From the NCBI GenBank assembly GCA_031291635.1, contig JARLIR010000136.1:1-36761 (forward strand): a stretch of DNA of 36,761 bases, written 5' to 3'. This document shows, piece after piece, positions 1 through 8,002 of the stretch. Numbering within the stretch: position 1 is the first letter of the stretch; each line of letters begins with the position of its first letter. Both the position numbers and the translations under genes were made by a program. The stretch is from Rhizomicrobium sp. GTDB lineage: Bacteria > Pseudomonadota > Alphaproteobacteria > Micropepsales > Micropepsaceae. The notes under the pieces were generated by a model, which saw only the letters and a list, made by a program, of their open reading frames with translations, had not been told where the DNA came from and ran no database searches.

Positions 1-233
1 ATGGTCGTGGCCAGTACCAAGGTGGTGCCGTTGGCGACGATGACCGGGGCGCTGTTCAGCATGATCCCATAGATCAGCCAGAGAATGACGCCGATCGTCA
101 TGACGGCGAACATGCCGAGCGAGATGTCTTGCGTCGAACGGGTCCGCCAGATGCGCCAGACTTGCGGCACGTAGGCCGCTGTCGTGAAGAACGCCGCGGC
201 AAAGCCGATAAGAGTCAGCAACGGCGTATCCAT
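1..233 (-). CDS. SemiSWEET-type sugar transporter, 5' part (cut by window edge)
   Basis: The minus strand reads an open frame from the ATG at 233 to the window edge: 77 codons, no stop. The protein starts with a hydrophobic helix containing AAYVPQVWRIWRTRST, which is the PQ-loop motif of the MtN3/saliva (SWEET) family, followed by two more membrane segments (about residues 41-56 and 63-77). Bacterial SemiSWEETs have about 85-100 residues and three helices, so almost the whole protein is here. Members work as dimers that let mono- or disaccharides pass the inner membrane by facilitated diffusion. The gene ends 72 bp from a mobile-element attachment site and is probably the chromosomal neighbour of that insertion. 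Family assignment is strong; the substrate is unknown. Confidence 0.85.
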   Translation of the reverse strand, partial: MDTPLLTLIGFAAAFFTTAAYVPQVWRIWRTRSTQDISLGMFAVMTIGVILWLIYGIMLNSAPVIVANGTTLVLATT

Positions 234-305
234 GGAAAGCCCGTCAATCTAAGGTGGTCACACGCAGCAGGCGCCAAGCGCGGTGCTCTCATCTATAGCC
301 ATAGA

Positions 306-349
306 TGGCGCTCCCAACCGGACTTGAACCGGTGTTTCAGCCTTGAGAG
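306..349 (-). other. Left attachment site: 3' half of a tRNA, probably tRNA-Glu(CTC), copy 1
   Basis: Read on the minus strand, this block holds an anticodon loop CTCTCAA, the 3' anticodon stem GGCTG, a T-arm ACCGG-TTCAAGT-CCGGT, the acceptor strand TGGGAGC, G and an encoded CCA. There is no D-arm or 5' acceptor strand upstream, so this is a displaced 3' half and not a working tRNA gene. A second copy at 13615-13658 matches 43 of 44 bases (mismatch at 323/13632). A tyrosine integrase begins 142 bp inside. This is the usual footprint of an element that inserted into the 3' end of a tRNA gene. The amino-acid identity rests on the CTC loop and T-arm and is moderately sure. Confidence 0.8.
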
Positions 350-458
350 AGATACTAAATGGTCCATACCTGTCTATGTTCGTAGCAAATTTATGGCTGT
401 TTTCCTGAATTTTCCAATTTCCTGCGTACCCTTGTTTGTGGGTGTCCACCCCCGTATA

Positions 459-488
459 TTGGACAAACGTTGGACATATTGGACAAAC
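459..488. repeat. Left arm-type integrase binding-site candidates (TTGGACA repeats)
   Basis: Three direct copies of TTGGACA(A/T)A lie at 459-468, 470-479 and 479-488, immediately before the integrase start. Related copies TTAGACATT and TTGGACATA lie at 13561-13580, about 35 bp inside the other attachment copy. Their placement at both ends of the element suggests arm-type sites bound by the N-terminal domain of the integrase. Binding is inferred. Confidence 0.5.
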
Positions 489-490
489 CG

Positions 491-1774
491 ATGGCCAGAA
501 CAATCCGTGATCCAGCCCTAGACACTCGTACCGCGCGTGCGCGCCTTAGAGCCTCAGGTAAGCCATACTTTAAGGCAATCGACACCGGCCTGCACATTGG
601 ATACCGAAAGGGGCAAACTGGCGGCAAATGGGTTCTGCGCTTCTACCGTGAGGATGGCAAATACACTGTCGAGACAATCGGCACCGCCGACGACGTGATT
701 GACGCGGACGGCGCGACCATCCTGAACTTTTTCCAAGCCCAAGCGTCGGCCCGGCAGTTATTTATCGAACGGCGGCGGGCAGTGGCCGGGCTGCCGACCG
801 AAACCGGCCCCTATACCGTCAAGGCGTGCATCGATGACTATGTGGCGTGGCTGGCCGAGAACCGCAAGTCCGCCTCGGATGCTCGTTACCGAGCCGACGC
901 CCACGTTTTGCCAGACCTTGGGAAGATAGAGTGCGCGAAGCTGACGGTGGCGCGGCTTGAAAAGTGGATTCGCGATATGGCGGCAGAGGCCCCTCGCCTT
1001 CGGACCAAGGCCGGTGACGATCAAAAACATCGCCCGTCCTCGGATAGTGACAAAGAAGGCGTGCGCCGCCGGAAGGCGACCGTAAACCGGACCCTGACCG
1101 TTCTGAAGGCCGCTCTCAACCGCGCATGGGCCGGCGGCAAGATCGCATCGGACGACGCATGGCGGCGCGTCAAGCCCTTCCGTGAGGCGGATGCAGCCCG
1201 CATTCGCTATCTCACCGTTGGCGACTGCCAGCGGCTGATAAACGCCAGCGCGCCAGATTTCAGGAAACTGGTGCAAGCCGCCCTCGCCACCGGGGCTCGC
1301 TATGGCGAGTTGTGCGCGCTCAACGTGGAGGATTTCAACACAGACAGCGGCACGCTGCATATTCGCACGAGCAAGTCCGGCAAGGGCCGTCACATTGTCT
1401 TGAATGATGAGGGTGTCGCCTTATTCGCGAGCTTGTCAGTCGGACGCGAGACCGGTGCTCCCATGCTGACAAAGGCGGACGGCACGCGCTGGCACACCGC
1501 GCACCAAGCCCGGCCAATGGTCGCAGCGTGCAAAGCGGCACGCATCAAGCCGCCTGCGTCGTTTCATTGCCTTCGACATACCTATGCCAGCTTGTCGATC
1601 ATGAACGGCTGCCCATTGATGGTTGTCGCGAAAAACCTCGGACACGCTGATACAAGAATGGTCGAAAGGCACTACGGCCACCTCGCCCCGTCGTTTATCG
1701 CGGATGCGATCAGAGCGGCGGCGCCAAAATTCGGCATCACAGTGGGTACCACAGTTACCCCCATGCGGGCGTGA
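491..1774 (+). CDS. Tyrosine recombinase (integrase) of element 1
   Basis: This 427-residue site-specific recombinase probably integrates and excises element 1 at the flanking tRNA. The C-terminal catalytic domain shows the family residues: Arg270 in ATGARYGE, His359-x-x-Arg362 in HCLRHTYAS, the GHAD histidine and the nucleophile Tyr395 in ERHYGHL. The N-terminal part (about residues 85-190) is a SAM-like core-binding domain. I chose the ATG at 491; an in-frame TTG at 470 falls within the TTGGACA repeats and is less likely. The stop overlaps the next gene. The position beside the left attachment copy, reading into the element, is typical. Family is certain; use of these two att copies is inferred. 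Confidence 0.93.
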   Translation: MARTIRDPALDTRTARARLRASGKPYFKAIDTGLHIGYRKGQTGGKWVLRFYREDGKYTVETIGTADDVIDADGATILNFFQAQASARQLFIERRRAVAGLPTETGPYTVKACIDDYVAWLAENRKSASDARYRADAHVLPDLGKIECAKLTVARLEKWIRDMAAEAPRLRTKAGDDQKHRPSSDSDKEGVRRRKATVNRTLTVLKAALNRAWAGGKIASDDAWRRVKPFREADAARIRYLTVGDCQRLINASAPDFRKLVQAALATGARYGELCALNVEDFNTDSGTLHIRTSKSGKGRHIVLNDEGVALFASLSVGRETGAPMLTKADGTRWHTAHQARPMVAACKAARIKPPASFHCLRHTYASLSIMNGCPLMVVAKNLGHADTRMVERHYGHLAPSFIADAIRAAAPKFGITVGTTVTPMRA

Positions 1775-1776
1775 TC

Positions 1777-2496
1777 ATGCCCTATTTCGAATTCAAATAT
1801 GGCGATCCTGTACCAGAAATATGGGCCGCAATGCACTTCCCCGAGGCAGGCGAGGAAACCGCACAGAAGCGCGCGGCATACACTGCATATATTCGAGCTC
1901 ACTATTTTCCTGACTATTTTGGACTGTCGCAGCCTGAACCCGTTTATGAGGTATTGAAGGCTTCGTTGCAAAACCGCCCGGAAAAATCGGAATTGACCAA
2001 TCGACGGTGGCAAGGCGCAACCGCCGGGGAGGTACTCAAGATGGTTTTCGCCGTCGCCCACGATGCCCCATCTCGAGCCAGCTGGACCCGTGCCGTGAGT
2101 CTCATGGCCACGCACCTCAAGGAGAGCGAAAGCACTATCTGGACTGCCAAGCGCCGCTTCGCACCGGTGTTGCACCTCTGGGCCGCGTGGTCGCTTCGGG
2201 GGTCCCAGTTCTACCGTGATGAGGCCAAGGACTATTCCTACGCTGATGACCTCAGCATGTTCCTGTGCGAGGCAATGGCGCTGCTGCAGTGGGCACATCA
2301 ATCCGTGTTGAAGGCTGATAGTGGCCAGACGCGCCAAAAGGCAAAGCCGCTAATCGCTCGATCCGACCCAGTTTGGACTCCCCCTCCTTCCTGGGCCCCT
2401 CCGACACCACGACCAAATTGGCCACGAGATGGTCGGCTACAGCAGGCCACTCTTCCAAAGGAATGGCTCAAGAAATTTAGGCCCCCCGCCCAATAA
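1777..2496 (+). CDS. Hypothetical protein coupled to the integrase
   Basis: The frame encodes 239 residues from the ATG at 1777; a GTG at 1771 overlaps the integrase stop by 4 bp, so the two genes are probably translated together. The protein starts MPYFEFKYGDPVPEIW, is rich in Trp and aromatic residues, and has a Pro-rich tail (PVWTPPPSWAPPTPRP). I see no signal peptide, membrane helix or catalytic motif and do not recognise the family. Coupling to the integrase suggests a role in mobility or in controlling it, but this is only context. A gap of 92 bp with nothing recognisable follows before the next start. Confidence 0.6.
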   Translation: MPYFEFKYGDPVPEIWAAMHFPEAGEETAQKRAAYTAYIRAHYFPDYFGLSQPEPVYEVLKASLQNRPEKSELTNRRWQGATAGEVLKMVFAVAHDAPSRASWTRAVSLMATHLKESESTIWTAKRRFAPVLHLWAAWSLRGSQFYRDEAKDYSYADDLSMFLCEAMALLQWAHQSVLKADSGQTRQKAKPLIARSDPVWTPPPSWAPPTPRPNWPRDGRLQQATLPKEWLKKFRPPAQ

Positions 2497-2588
2497 AACC
2501 ACTGCAACTCGATTTACAGTAATCGACGGCTAGCGAACAGATATGGCCTTGTGCGGTCCACGAAACCACATTGGAGGCCAGCGCGAAA

Positions 2589-2786
2589 ATGATATTCCAG
2601 AGTACGCCCGAAGGTGGCGCGATGAGCGTTGAGCGTTTTTGCGAACGCCACGATCTCTCGCGAGCAATGTTTTACAAGATTCTAAAGGCCGGCAAAGGCC
2701 CAAGAATAATGAAGGTTGGTGGCCGAACGCTCATTAGCGCCGAAGCAGCCTCTGACTGGCGCCGCCTCATGGAACAGGGGGCATGA
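2589..2786 (+). CDS. Small helix-turn-helix DNA-binding protein (excisionase/AlpA-like)
   Basis: This 65-residue protein contains VERFCERHDLSRAMFYKILK, a winged-helix or Xis/AlpA-type helix-turn-helix, followed by GGRTLISAEAASDWRR, which fits the wing and final helix of MerR-like excisionases. Start at the ATG 2589 is supported by GGAGG at 2573-2577; an in-frame TTG at 2571 would overlap that site. In integrative elements such proteins direct excision and often regulate the integrase or replication operon. It opens a tight operon (2589-5133) of replication-type genes. The DNA-binding fold is likely; whether it acts as excisionase or activator is open. Confidence 0.7.
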   Translation: MIFQSTPEGGAMSVERFCERHDLSRAMFYKILKAGKGPRIMKVGGRTLISAEAASDWRRLMEQGA

Positions 2787-2789
2787 ACC

Positions 2790-3233
2790 GTGCCCAACAA
2801 AAACGAAAGAGCCGCCCCGGCGGGTGCCGGTAACGGCTCTGAAATCGATCAGCTTGCTGGCAAGATCAGTTCCGAAAATACTCCTGCCGCTGCCAAATCA
2901 CAAGCAGCTCGACGCTCCCGCAACAAGGGGGCTCGGATAGAGCGGGAAATCATCGACCTGCACCGCCGTTTTGGTATCCACGCCGAACGTGTTCCCCTCA
3001 GCGGCGCCGCGCACTACAAGGGCGCTGGCCATGACGTTGATATATTTCCGTTCGGAAAGGACGCAATTCCGTTCTTATGCGAGGTGAAAGGGCGTAAGGG
3101 CGGCGACGGATTCAAAACCTTGGAGCGCTGGTTAGGTGACAACGATGCGTTGTTCCTTAAGCGGAATAATGCCGATCCGCTGATCCTATTGCCCGCCCGC
3201 ATCTGGTTCATTTTGCTGGATCGGGTGCGGTAA
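2790..3233 (+). CDS. PD-(D/E)XK nuclease, Holliday-junction-resolvase-like
   Basis: This 147-residue protein has a disordered, basic N-terminus (to about residue 45), then NKGARIEREIIDLHRRFG, a DVDIFPF segment and FLCEVKGRK. The order E ... D ... ExK is the catalytic pattern of PD-(D/E)XK enzymes and matches small resolvase-like proteins of phages and satellites. Start is GTG at 2790 with AGGGGG about 8 nt upstream. The stop TAA overlaps the next ATG. In such modules the enzyme resolves branched DNA left by replication or recombination. The nuclease fold is well supported; resolvase function is inferred from the archaeal Hjc-like layout and the replication context. Confidence 0.7.
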   Translation: MPNKNERAAPAGAGNGSEIDQLAGKISSENTPAAAKSQAARRSRNKGARIEREIIDLHRRFGIHAERVPLSGAAHYKGAGHDVDIFPFGKDAIPFLCEVKGRKGGDGFKTLERWLGDNDALFLKRNNADPLILLPARIWFILLDRVR

Positions 3234-4090
3234 TGAATCTGTCCCCTCAAGGCGTCGCCAAGGCGCTGGGCGGCGAAGCGCGCGGCTGCAATGTGCTTGC
3301 CCCGGGGCCCGGCCACTCGCCTCGCGACCGCTCGCTGTCGATTTTGGTTGATCCCCAGGCGCCCGATGGATTTGTCGTCATGTCGTTTGCTGGCGATGAC
3401 ATTATTCCGTGTAGGGATTTTGTCCGCGAACGTCTTGGAATGGGGTCGTGGCGGCCCGGTATGAACCGCGAACGGCTGGAGACACCACGGCACCATGTTC
3501 CGCCAACGGATTATTCCGAAAAAATCACGCTCGCACTTTCCATATGGAGGAGTGCCGAGCCGATCAAGGAAACCTGGGCGGCGAAATACCTTTCGGCGCG
3601 AGGGATTGCGAACACGGATAACCCATCCCTGCGATATTCCCCGCAACTATGCGCAATGGTGGCCGCGCTTGCATCGCCCGGCGGCAAGGTCATGGCGGTG
3701 CAAACAACATTGCTTGAGCCAACGGCTTTGCGAAAGCGCGATTGCCCCGTGCCGCGAAAAACGCAAGGGCACATGGGGGCGGGCGCGGTTCGATTGGCGG
3801 CGGCGGGCGAAGTGCTCGGTATTGCCGAAGGTGTCGAAACCGCTCTGTCTGCAATGCAGCTTTCCGGGCTTCCCGTTTGGGCTTGCCTTGGCGCGGCGAG
3901 AATGCACCAAGTCGCCATTCCGGAAACCGTCCGCATGCTGATCGTGTTCGCGGACAATGACGAACCCGGCATGACTGCGGCGCGACGCACCGCAAGCCAG
4001 CATCGCAACATTACGGTTGATATCCGTAAGGCGCCGAACAGCTGCAAAGACTGGAACGATGCACTTGCGCGTCGTGAGGTGGCGGCATGA
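3233..4090 (+). CDS. TOPRIM-domain primase-like protein
   Basis: This is a 285-residue protein. The N-terminal half (NVLAPGPGHSPRDRSLSI, DGFVVMSFAGDD) resembles the DNA-binding part of phage and plasmid primases. The C-terminal TOPRIM fold shows the acidic residues expected for metal binding: Glu199 in GIAEGVETAL and Asp241-x-Asp243 in VFADNDEPG. TOPRIM primases make RNA primers or handle replication forks. The gene overlaps its upstream neighbour (TAATG) and overlaps the following ATPase gene by 4 bp, so primase and helicase-like products are likely made together, as in P4-type or plasmid RepB/RepA modules. Primase activity is inferred; the fold is clear. Confidence 0.8.
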   Translation: MNLSPQGVAKALGGEARGCNVLAPGPGHSPRDRSLSILVDPQAPDGFVVMSFAGDDIIPCRDFVRERLGMGSWRPGMNRERLETPRHHVPPTDYSEKITLALSIWRSAEPIKETWAAKYLSARGIANTDNPSLRYSPQLCAMVAALASPGGKVMAVQTTLLEPTALRKRDCPVPRKTQGHMGAGAVRLAAAGEVLGIAEGVETALSAMQLSGLPVWACLGAARMHQVAIPETVRMLIVFADNDEPGMTAARRTASQHRNITVDIRKAPNSCKDWNDALARREVAA

Positions 4091-5133
4091 ACGAGCGGTT
4101 TCATTTTCAACGCTTCGCCGATCTGCACGCCAACCTTGACTGCGCGCACCTTGTGAAGGGGCTGCTTCCGCGACGCGGCCTGGCCGTCATTTGGGGAGCG
4201 CCAAAATGCGGAAAGAGTTTTTGGGCGCTGGATGTTGCGCTGCATATCGCCATGGGGCGGCAATATCGCGACCTGCGCACTATTCAGGGCGGTATCGTCT
4301 ACATTGCCTTGGAAGGCGGCGCCGCGTTCGGCAATCGCATTGAGGCGTGGCGCGAATACCACGCCGTCGCGGTCGAAGCAGAAGCCGATTTTCACCTCTT
4401 GGTTACAAGCCTTGATCTTGTCGCGGACGCCCCTGCACTGATCTCAGCCATCGAAGACGAAATGCCCGATACGCCGCCCGTATCGGTGTTCATTGACACC
4501 CTCAACCGCAGCCTTCACGGTTCAGAAAACTCAGACGAGGATATGAGCAACTGGGTGCGCGCTGCCGATGCAATAGGCCAGCGGTTCGGTTGCCTTGTCG
4601 CCGTGGTTCACCATTGCGGGCATGAAGCAACCCGACCCCGCGGGCACTCAAGCCTTATGGGCGCCGCCGATGCGCAAATCGCGGTCAAGCGGGAAAGTGG
4701 GCCAATCTTTTCCACGACCCTGGATTTTGCCAAAGATATGGCAGACGGCGCCATCTTGATGAACCGCATCGAACCCGTGGACCTGGGCACCGACGCCGAT
4801 GGCGACCCTGTTTCCTCGTGCGTTTGCATCGCCGCCGATGGTGAGGCCGTAAAAGCCACACCGGCCCGCCGCCTTTCCGACCGCAACCGCCTCGCACTCA
4901 ACGCACTCACGGCCCTTATTGCACGATCCGGCGAACCTGTCCCAGCGATCTTTCAGCTTCCCGCAAGCGTCCAAGCCGTTCGCGTCGATGCGTGGCGGGA
5001 TGAAATCTACAGCAAGGGTATTCTTGATCCGCAGGCAAAAAGCCCTCGTGAAGAGTTCAAACGCGTGCGTCAAGCCCTGCAAGTGCGCCACCTCACGGCA
5101 GAACGCGAAGGGCAGATTTGGCTTACCACATGA
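4087..5133 (+). CDS. RepA/AAA_25-type ATPase, probable replicative helicase
   Basis: This 348-residue protein carries a Walker A motif GAPKCGKS at residues 37-44, a second conserved hydrophobic segment GGIVYIALEGG and a Walker-B-like VFIDTLNRS. HHCGHEATRPRGHSSLMGAAD fits the H/RGSS region of the AAA_25 (RepA, RecA-like) family. Such proteins are hexameric helicases in plasmid RSF1010-like and phage modules. The ATG overlaps the primase-like gene stop (ATGA). The repeat cluster directly after the stop may be the origin this operon acts on. Family is strong; helicase role is inferred from context. Confidence 0.82.
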   Translation: MNERFHFQRFADLHANLDCAHLVKGLLPRRGLAVIWGAPKCGKSFWALDVALHIAMGRQYRDLRTIQGGIVYIALEGGAAFGNRIEAWREYHAVAVEAEADFHLLVTSLDLVADAPALISAIEDEMPDTPPVSVFIDTLNRSLHGSENSDEDMSNWVRAADAIGQRFGCLVAVVHHCGHEATRPRGHSSLMGAADAQIAVKRESGPIFSTTLDFAKDMADGAILMNRIEPVDLGTDADGDPVSSCVCIAADGEAVKATPARRLSDRNRLALNALTALIARSGEPVPAIFQLPASVQAVRVDAWRDEIYSKGILDPQAKSPREEFKRVRQALQVRHLTAEREGQIWLTT

Positions 5134-5136
5134 GCG

Positions 5137-5247
5137 CGTCACAGCCCCCGTCACATGTCACACCCCTAAAGGGGTGGTGTGACGTGACGTGACGGGTATG
5201 GGGCGTCGCAATTGTGACGACTTGTGACGCAGTTGTGACGTGTGACG
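5137..5247. repeat. GTGACG iteron-like cluster, candidate replication origin
   Basis: GTGACG occurs on the plus strand at 5179, 5184, 5189 (three copies overlapping at 5-bp period), 5214, 5224, 5235 and 5242, and on the minus strand at 5137-5142 and 5149-5154. Four are within TTGTGACG or TGTGACG. A hairpin with arms GTCACAC and GTGTGAC plus CCC/GGG spans about 5156-5182. The cluster starts immediately after the helicase-like gene. Dense short repeats beside primase and helicase genes are typical of satellite and plasmid origins, but a regulatory array is also possible. From 5248 to 5472 I see no further feature. Confidence 0.5.
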
Positions 5248-5472
5248 GCAAGAGCACGGGAGAGCGGTGCCCGATTGCGCTCATGGCGCAACAATTTCTC
5301 TGTCGCGGATCACGCGCTTTCAGCGGTCGGTTTCGCGGATGGTTTGCGCATCGCCCCGATAGCATTCCCATGTTGCGGCTCACCCAAGGCTGTAACTGGA
5401 CGCTGATAGACACGCATAGAACGCCTATTTACTGCGGTTTCTCGCACGCATAGTTTCGCGGCTGTCCAACAT

Positions 5473-5913
5473 ATGGCCAATATGCGGAGTAAATTCGTGG
5501 CGGATCAACGCGGCATCGATCACGGGAATACCAAGGTCCGTTCCGCAATTTCGAACGGATCGCGGCTGACGCTGTTTGGCGATGGCCGATCCGCTGGCGC
5601 AAGGCGCTTTCGCGACTTGATCACCGAATTCGGGGGTGAGATTGGCGGCTTCACGACGCTGTCGGCGACGGCGCAACAAATCGTCCGGCGCCTTGCTCAA
5701 GTCAGCGTCGAATTGGAGCTTATGGAGGCCACACGCGCGTCAGGGGCGGGAATCGACCCGGTAGGCTTCTGCAGCATGGTCAACAGCCAAAGGCGCTTAC
5801 TGCGTGACCTGGAAGGGCTGAAGAGCAGATTCGCGCCAACACCTATGACGCTGGCGGAAACGTTGGCAGCTGAACGTAAGGGCGCGAGCAATGCCCCGAT
5901 GGAGGCCGCCTGA
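5473..5913 (+). CDS. Possible small terminase subunit (TerS-like)
   Basis: This 146-residue protein is mostly predicted helix, with ATAQQIVRRLAQVSVELELM and a C-terminal helix SQRRLLRDLEGLKSRFAP. It directly precedes the large terminase and its stop lies 8 bp before that start. Small terminases of the P27-like kind have similar length and a helical segment of the same style ending in a short Ala/Pro-rich tail, and usually sit in exactly this place. I cannot see a diagnostic motif, so the TerS call comes mainly from position. TerS recognises the pac/cos site and would decide which DNA the terminase packages. It could equally be an unrelated phage protein. Confidence 0.45.
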   Translation: MANMRSKFVADQRGIDHGNTKVRSAISNGSRLTLFGDGRSAGARRFRDLITEFGGEIGGFTTLSATAQQIVRRLAQVSVELELMEATRASGAGIDPVGFCSMVNSQRRLLRDLEGLKSRFAPTPMTLAETLAAERKGASNAPMEAA

Positions 5914-5920
5914 GGACGAG

Positions 5921-7360
5921 ATGATAGAGCGCCCTCCGCATCCGATGGACTTCTTCGGCCTTTTGAAATGGCTGGACGGCCGGTCGTTGCCCGACGTAAT
6001 CGATCCATATCGTCGGGAGATATTCTCGCGCGCGCTCTACACGTTCGACCCTGATGGCCGCCCCACGTTCAACCTCGCGCTATGCGGTCGCGGAAAAAAG
6101 AACTGGAAGAGCGCAGACCTGATCCTCGCCGCCCTCTATCGATTTTTGGCGTGGCCGTCCGACAAGGGAAATGATTGCAGCATCCTTGCCAATGACGAAA
6201 GTCAGGCGGGGGACGATCTTTCGCTCGGCAAGAAGCTGGTTGACATAAACCCAATTCTGGCACGTGAGGTTCGGATCGAGGCGAAGCAAATTGTCCGAAA
6301 AGATGGTCGCGGCGTGATGGAGATACTGCCAGCGCGAGACATAGCGGGCTCGCACGGCAAGACCAAGCTATTCATCGGCTTCGATGAGATTTGGGCGTAC
6401 CGGAACCACGACCTATTTGAAGCCCTCGCACCCGATCCGACGCGGCTCGATACGATGACCTGGATCACCAGCTACGCGGGCATTCGCCATGCCCCCGGCA
6501 TTCCGCTGTACGACTTCACGCTGACGGGCAAGCGCAGCGATGACCCACGTATGCTTTTCTCTTGGTATAGCGGCGACTTTACTACCGATCCGGCGTTCGC
6601 TACTGCCGAGCCCGAGGCGCGAGCCAACCCGTCGCTGGCAAGTTGGAACAACCCGGGCTATCTGGCGCAGCAAAAGAAGCGCCTGCCGACGCACAAATAT
6701 CGCCGCCTGCATCTGAATCTGCCTGGCGCACCGGACGGCGCGGCGTTCTCCGCGGATCACGTCATGGCGGCGATCGTGATGGGCAGGAAGCGCCTCGCGC
6801 CGGTCGATGGGTTCAGCTATCGCGCCTTCGTTGACATGTCGGGCGGATCGAGTGACGACGCTGTGCTCGGAATTGCCCACCATGACGCCAACACCAGCCG
6901 GGTTGTGCTCGATCTGCTCGAATGTCAGACCGGTCGTCCGCCTTTCTCGCCTCGCGCGGCTGTCAAGAAGTTTGCTGCCACGATCAAGGAATACGGTCTT
7001 ACCAAGGTTACGGGTGACGCCTATGCGGGCCTGACTTTCCGCGATGACTTTTCAGAGCATGGGATCACTTACGCGACGTGCGGGCGTCCGAAATCGGACC
7101 TATACGATGAATTCGAGCCCAAGCTGAATGCAGGCGAGGTCGAATTACTCGATCTTCCAGAATTGCAAGAACAGCTTCTGACGCTCGCCATTCGCGGCGC
7201 CAAGATTGATCACCAGCCCGGCGACCACGATGATTTCGCGAACGCCGCTGCGGGTTGCATTTGGCTCGCAGCCGCTCGCAGTCAACAAGATGTGCCATTG
7301 GTCGGGCCAATCATCGTCTACACTCCGCGCACCGAATTTGGCGGGCGACCGTACCATTGA
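5921..7360 (+). CDS. Phage large terminase (TerL-like), ATPase and nuclease
   Basis: This 479-residue DNA-packaging motor subunit has both TerL domains. The ATPase shows a Walker-A-like GRGKKNWKS at residues 56-64 and a Walker B FIGFDEIW with Asp155-Glu156. The RNase-H-like nuclease shows Asp305 in VDMSGGSSDD, Asp366 in TGDAYAG and Asp437/Asp438 in DHDDFANA. I prefer ATG 5921 (GAGGA 5 nt upstream); an in-frame ATG at 5891 overlaps the previous gene. TerL translocates DNA into a procapsid. No portal, protease, capsid or tail gene follows, which is odd for a prophage and suggests a satellite that borrows particles or a decayed prophage. The family call is strong. Confidence 0.88.
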   Translation: MIERPPHPMDFFGLLKWLDGRSLPDVIDPYRREIFSRALYTFDPDGRPTFNLALCGRGKKNWKSADLILAALYRFLAWPSDKGNDCSILANDESQAGDDLSLGKKLVDINPILAREVRIEAKQIVRKDGRGVMEILPARDIAGSHGKTKLFIGFDEIWAYRNHDLFEALAPDPTRLDTMTWITSYAGIRHAPGIPLYDFTLTGKRSDDPRMLFSWYSGDFTTDPAFATAEPEARANPSLASWNNPGYLAQQKKRLPTHKYRRLHLNLPGAPDGAAFSADHVMAAIVMGRKRLAPVDGFSYRAFVDMSGGSSDDAVLGIAHHDANTSRVVLDLLECQTGRPPFSPRAAVKKFAATIKEYGLTKVTGDAYAGLTFRDDFSEHGITYATCGRPKSDLYDEFEPKLNAGEVELLDLPELQEQLLTLAIRGAKIDHQPGDHDDFANAAAGCIWLAAARSQQDVPLVGPIIVYTPRTEFGGRPYH

Positions 7361-7369
7361 GGAAAACCA

Positions 7370-8002
7370 ATGACTGACGAACAAATCGCAGAATCCGTCA
7401 AAAATGCAACTTTAGTAATTGCGGATTTGCAAAAGCAACGCAACGCTCTCACCGCGAATCTCGGAAATCTTCGCGAGCAAAAGGCGAAGGCCGCTCTTGG
7501 AGCGTTCACAGGGCCGCCCGCCGCGAAGCAGGCGCTCCGAAGCTTGAACACCCAGATCGGCGACGCATTGCTCGATATCGAGGATTTGGACGTGGCGCTA
7601 GCATTAGCCCAAGGCGAGGTCGCCGAAGCGCAGACCGCGTCGGCCGCTCTCTCAGAGCGCAAAAAAATCGACGCGGTGCTTGCTCGGCTCGCCGACGGGC
7701 GCAAGACAGCTGACCAGCTGCAAAAGCATATTCGCGGCTTGGTCGAGCACGTCACGGCTCTCTTCGACGACCTTGAAGCAGCTCGTTCAATCGGCGCACC
7801 GTTGCCCGGTCGAGAACTTGTGCGGGTCAATCTGGCCCGATCGTTTCAGACTGAAATGATGGCGGTAAAATTGAACACCGAGACTATCCCACCAAACCAG
7901 CGACATCACCTCTCCGATGTCATCGCGGCCTGGATCGCGTCTGCGGAACACAGTCTCAGAATGCAGCGTGCGCAAGCGGAATCTATCATCGCAAAGAGAT
8001 GA
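7370..8002 (+). CDS. Coiled-coil protein of unknown function, terminase operon
   Basis: This 210-residue protein begins 9 bp after the terminase stop. Residues 15-120 are nearly all helix with heptad-like spacing (VIADLQKQRNALTANLGNLR, then LRSLNTQIGDALLDIEDLDV), so a long coiled coil is likely; the C-terminal part is also helical. There is no signal peptide or membrane helix. The last codons overlap the next ATG (ATGA). Coiled-coil proteins in this position can be scaffold-like or capsid-size factors in phages and satellites, but nothing here proves such a role. I do not recognise the family. Confidence 0.65.
   Translation: MTDEQIAESVKNATLVIADLQKQRNALTANLGNLREQKAKAALGAFTGPPAAKQALRSLNTQIGDALLDIEDLDVALALAQGEVAEAQTASAALSERKKIDAVLARLADGRKTADQLQKHIRGLVEHVTALFDDLEAARSIGAPLPGRELVRVNLARSFQTEMMAVKLNTETIPPNQRHHLSDVIAAWIASAEHSLRMQRAQAESIIAKR

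Noticed and set aside
306..349. Functional tRNA gene
   Set aside because: Only the 3' half is there; no D-arm or 5' acceptor strand is found upstream on the minus strand.
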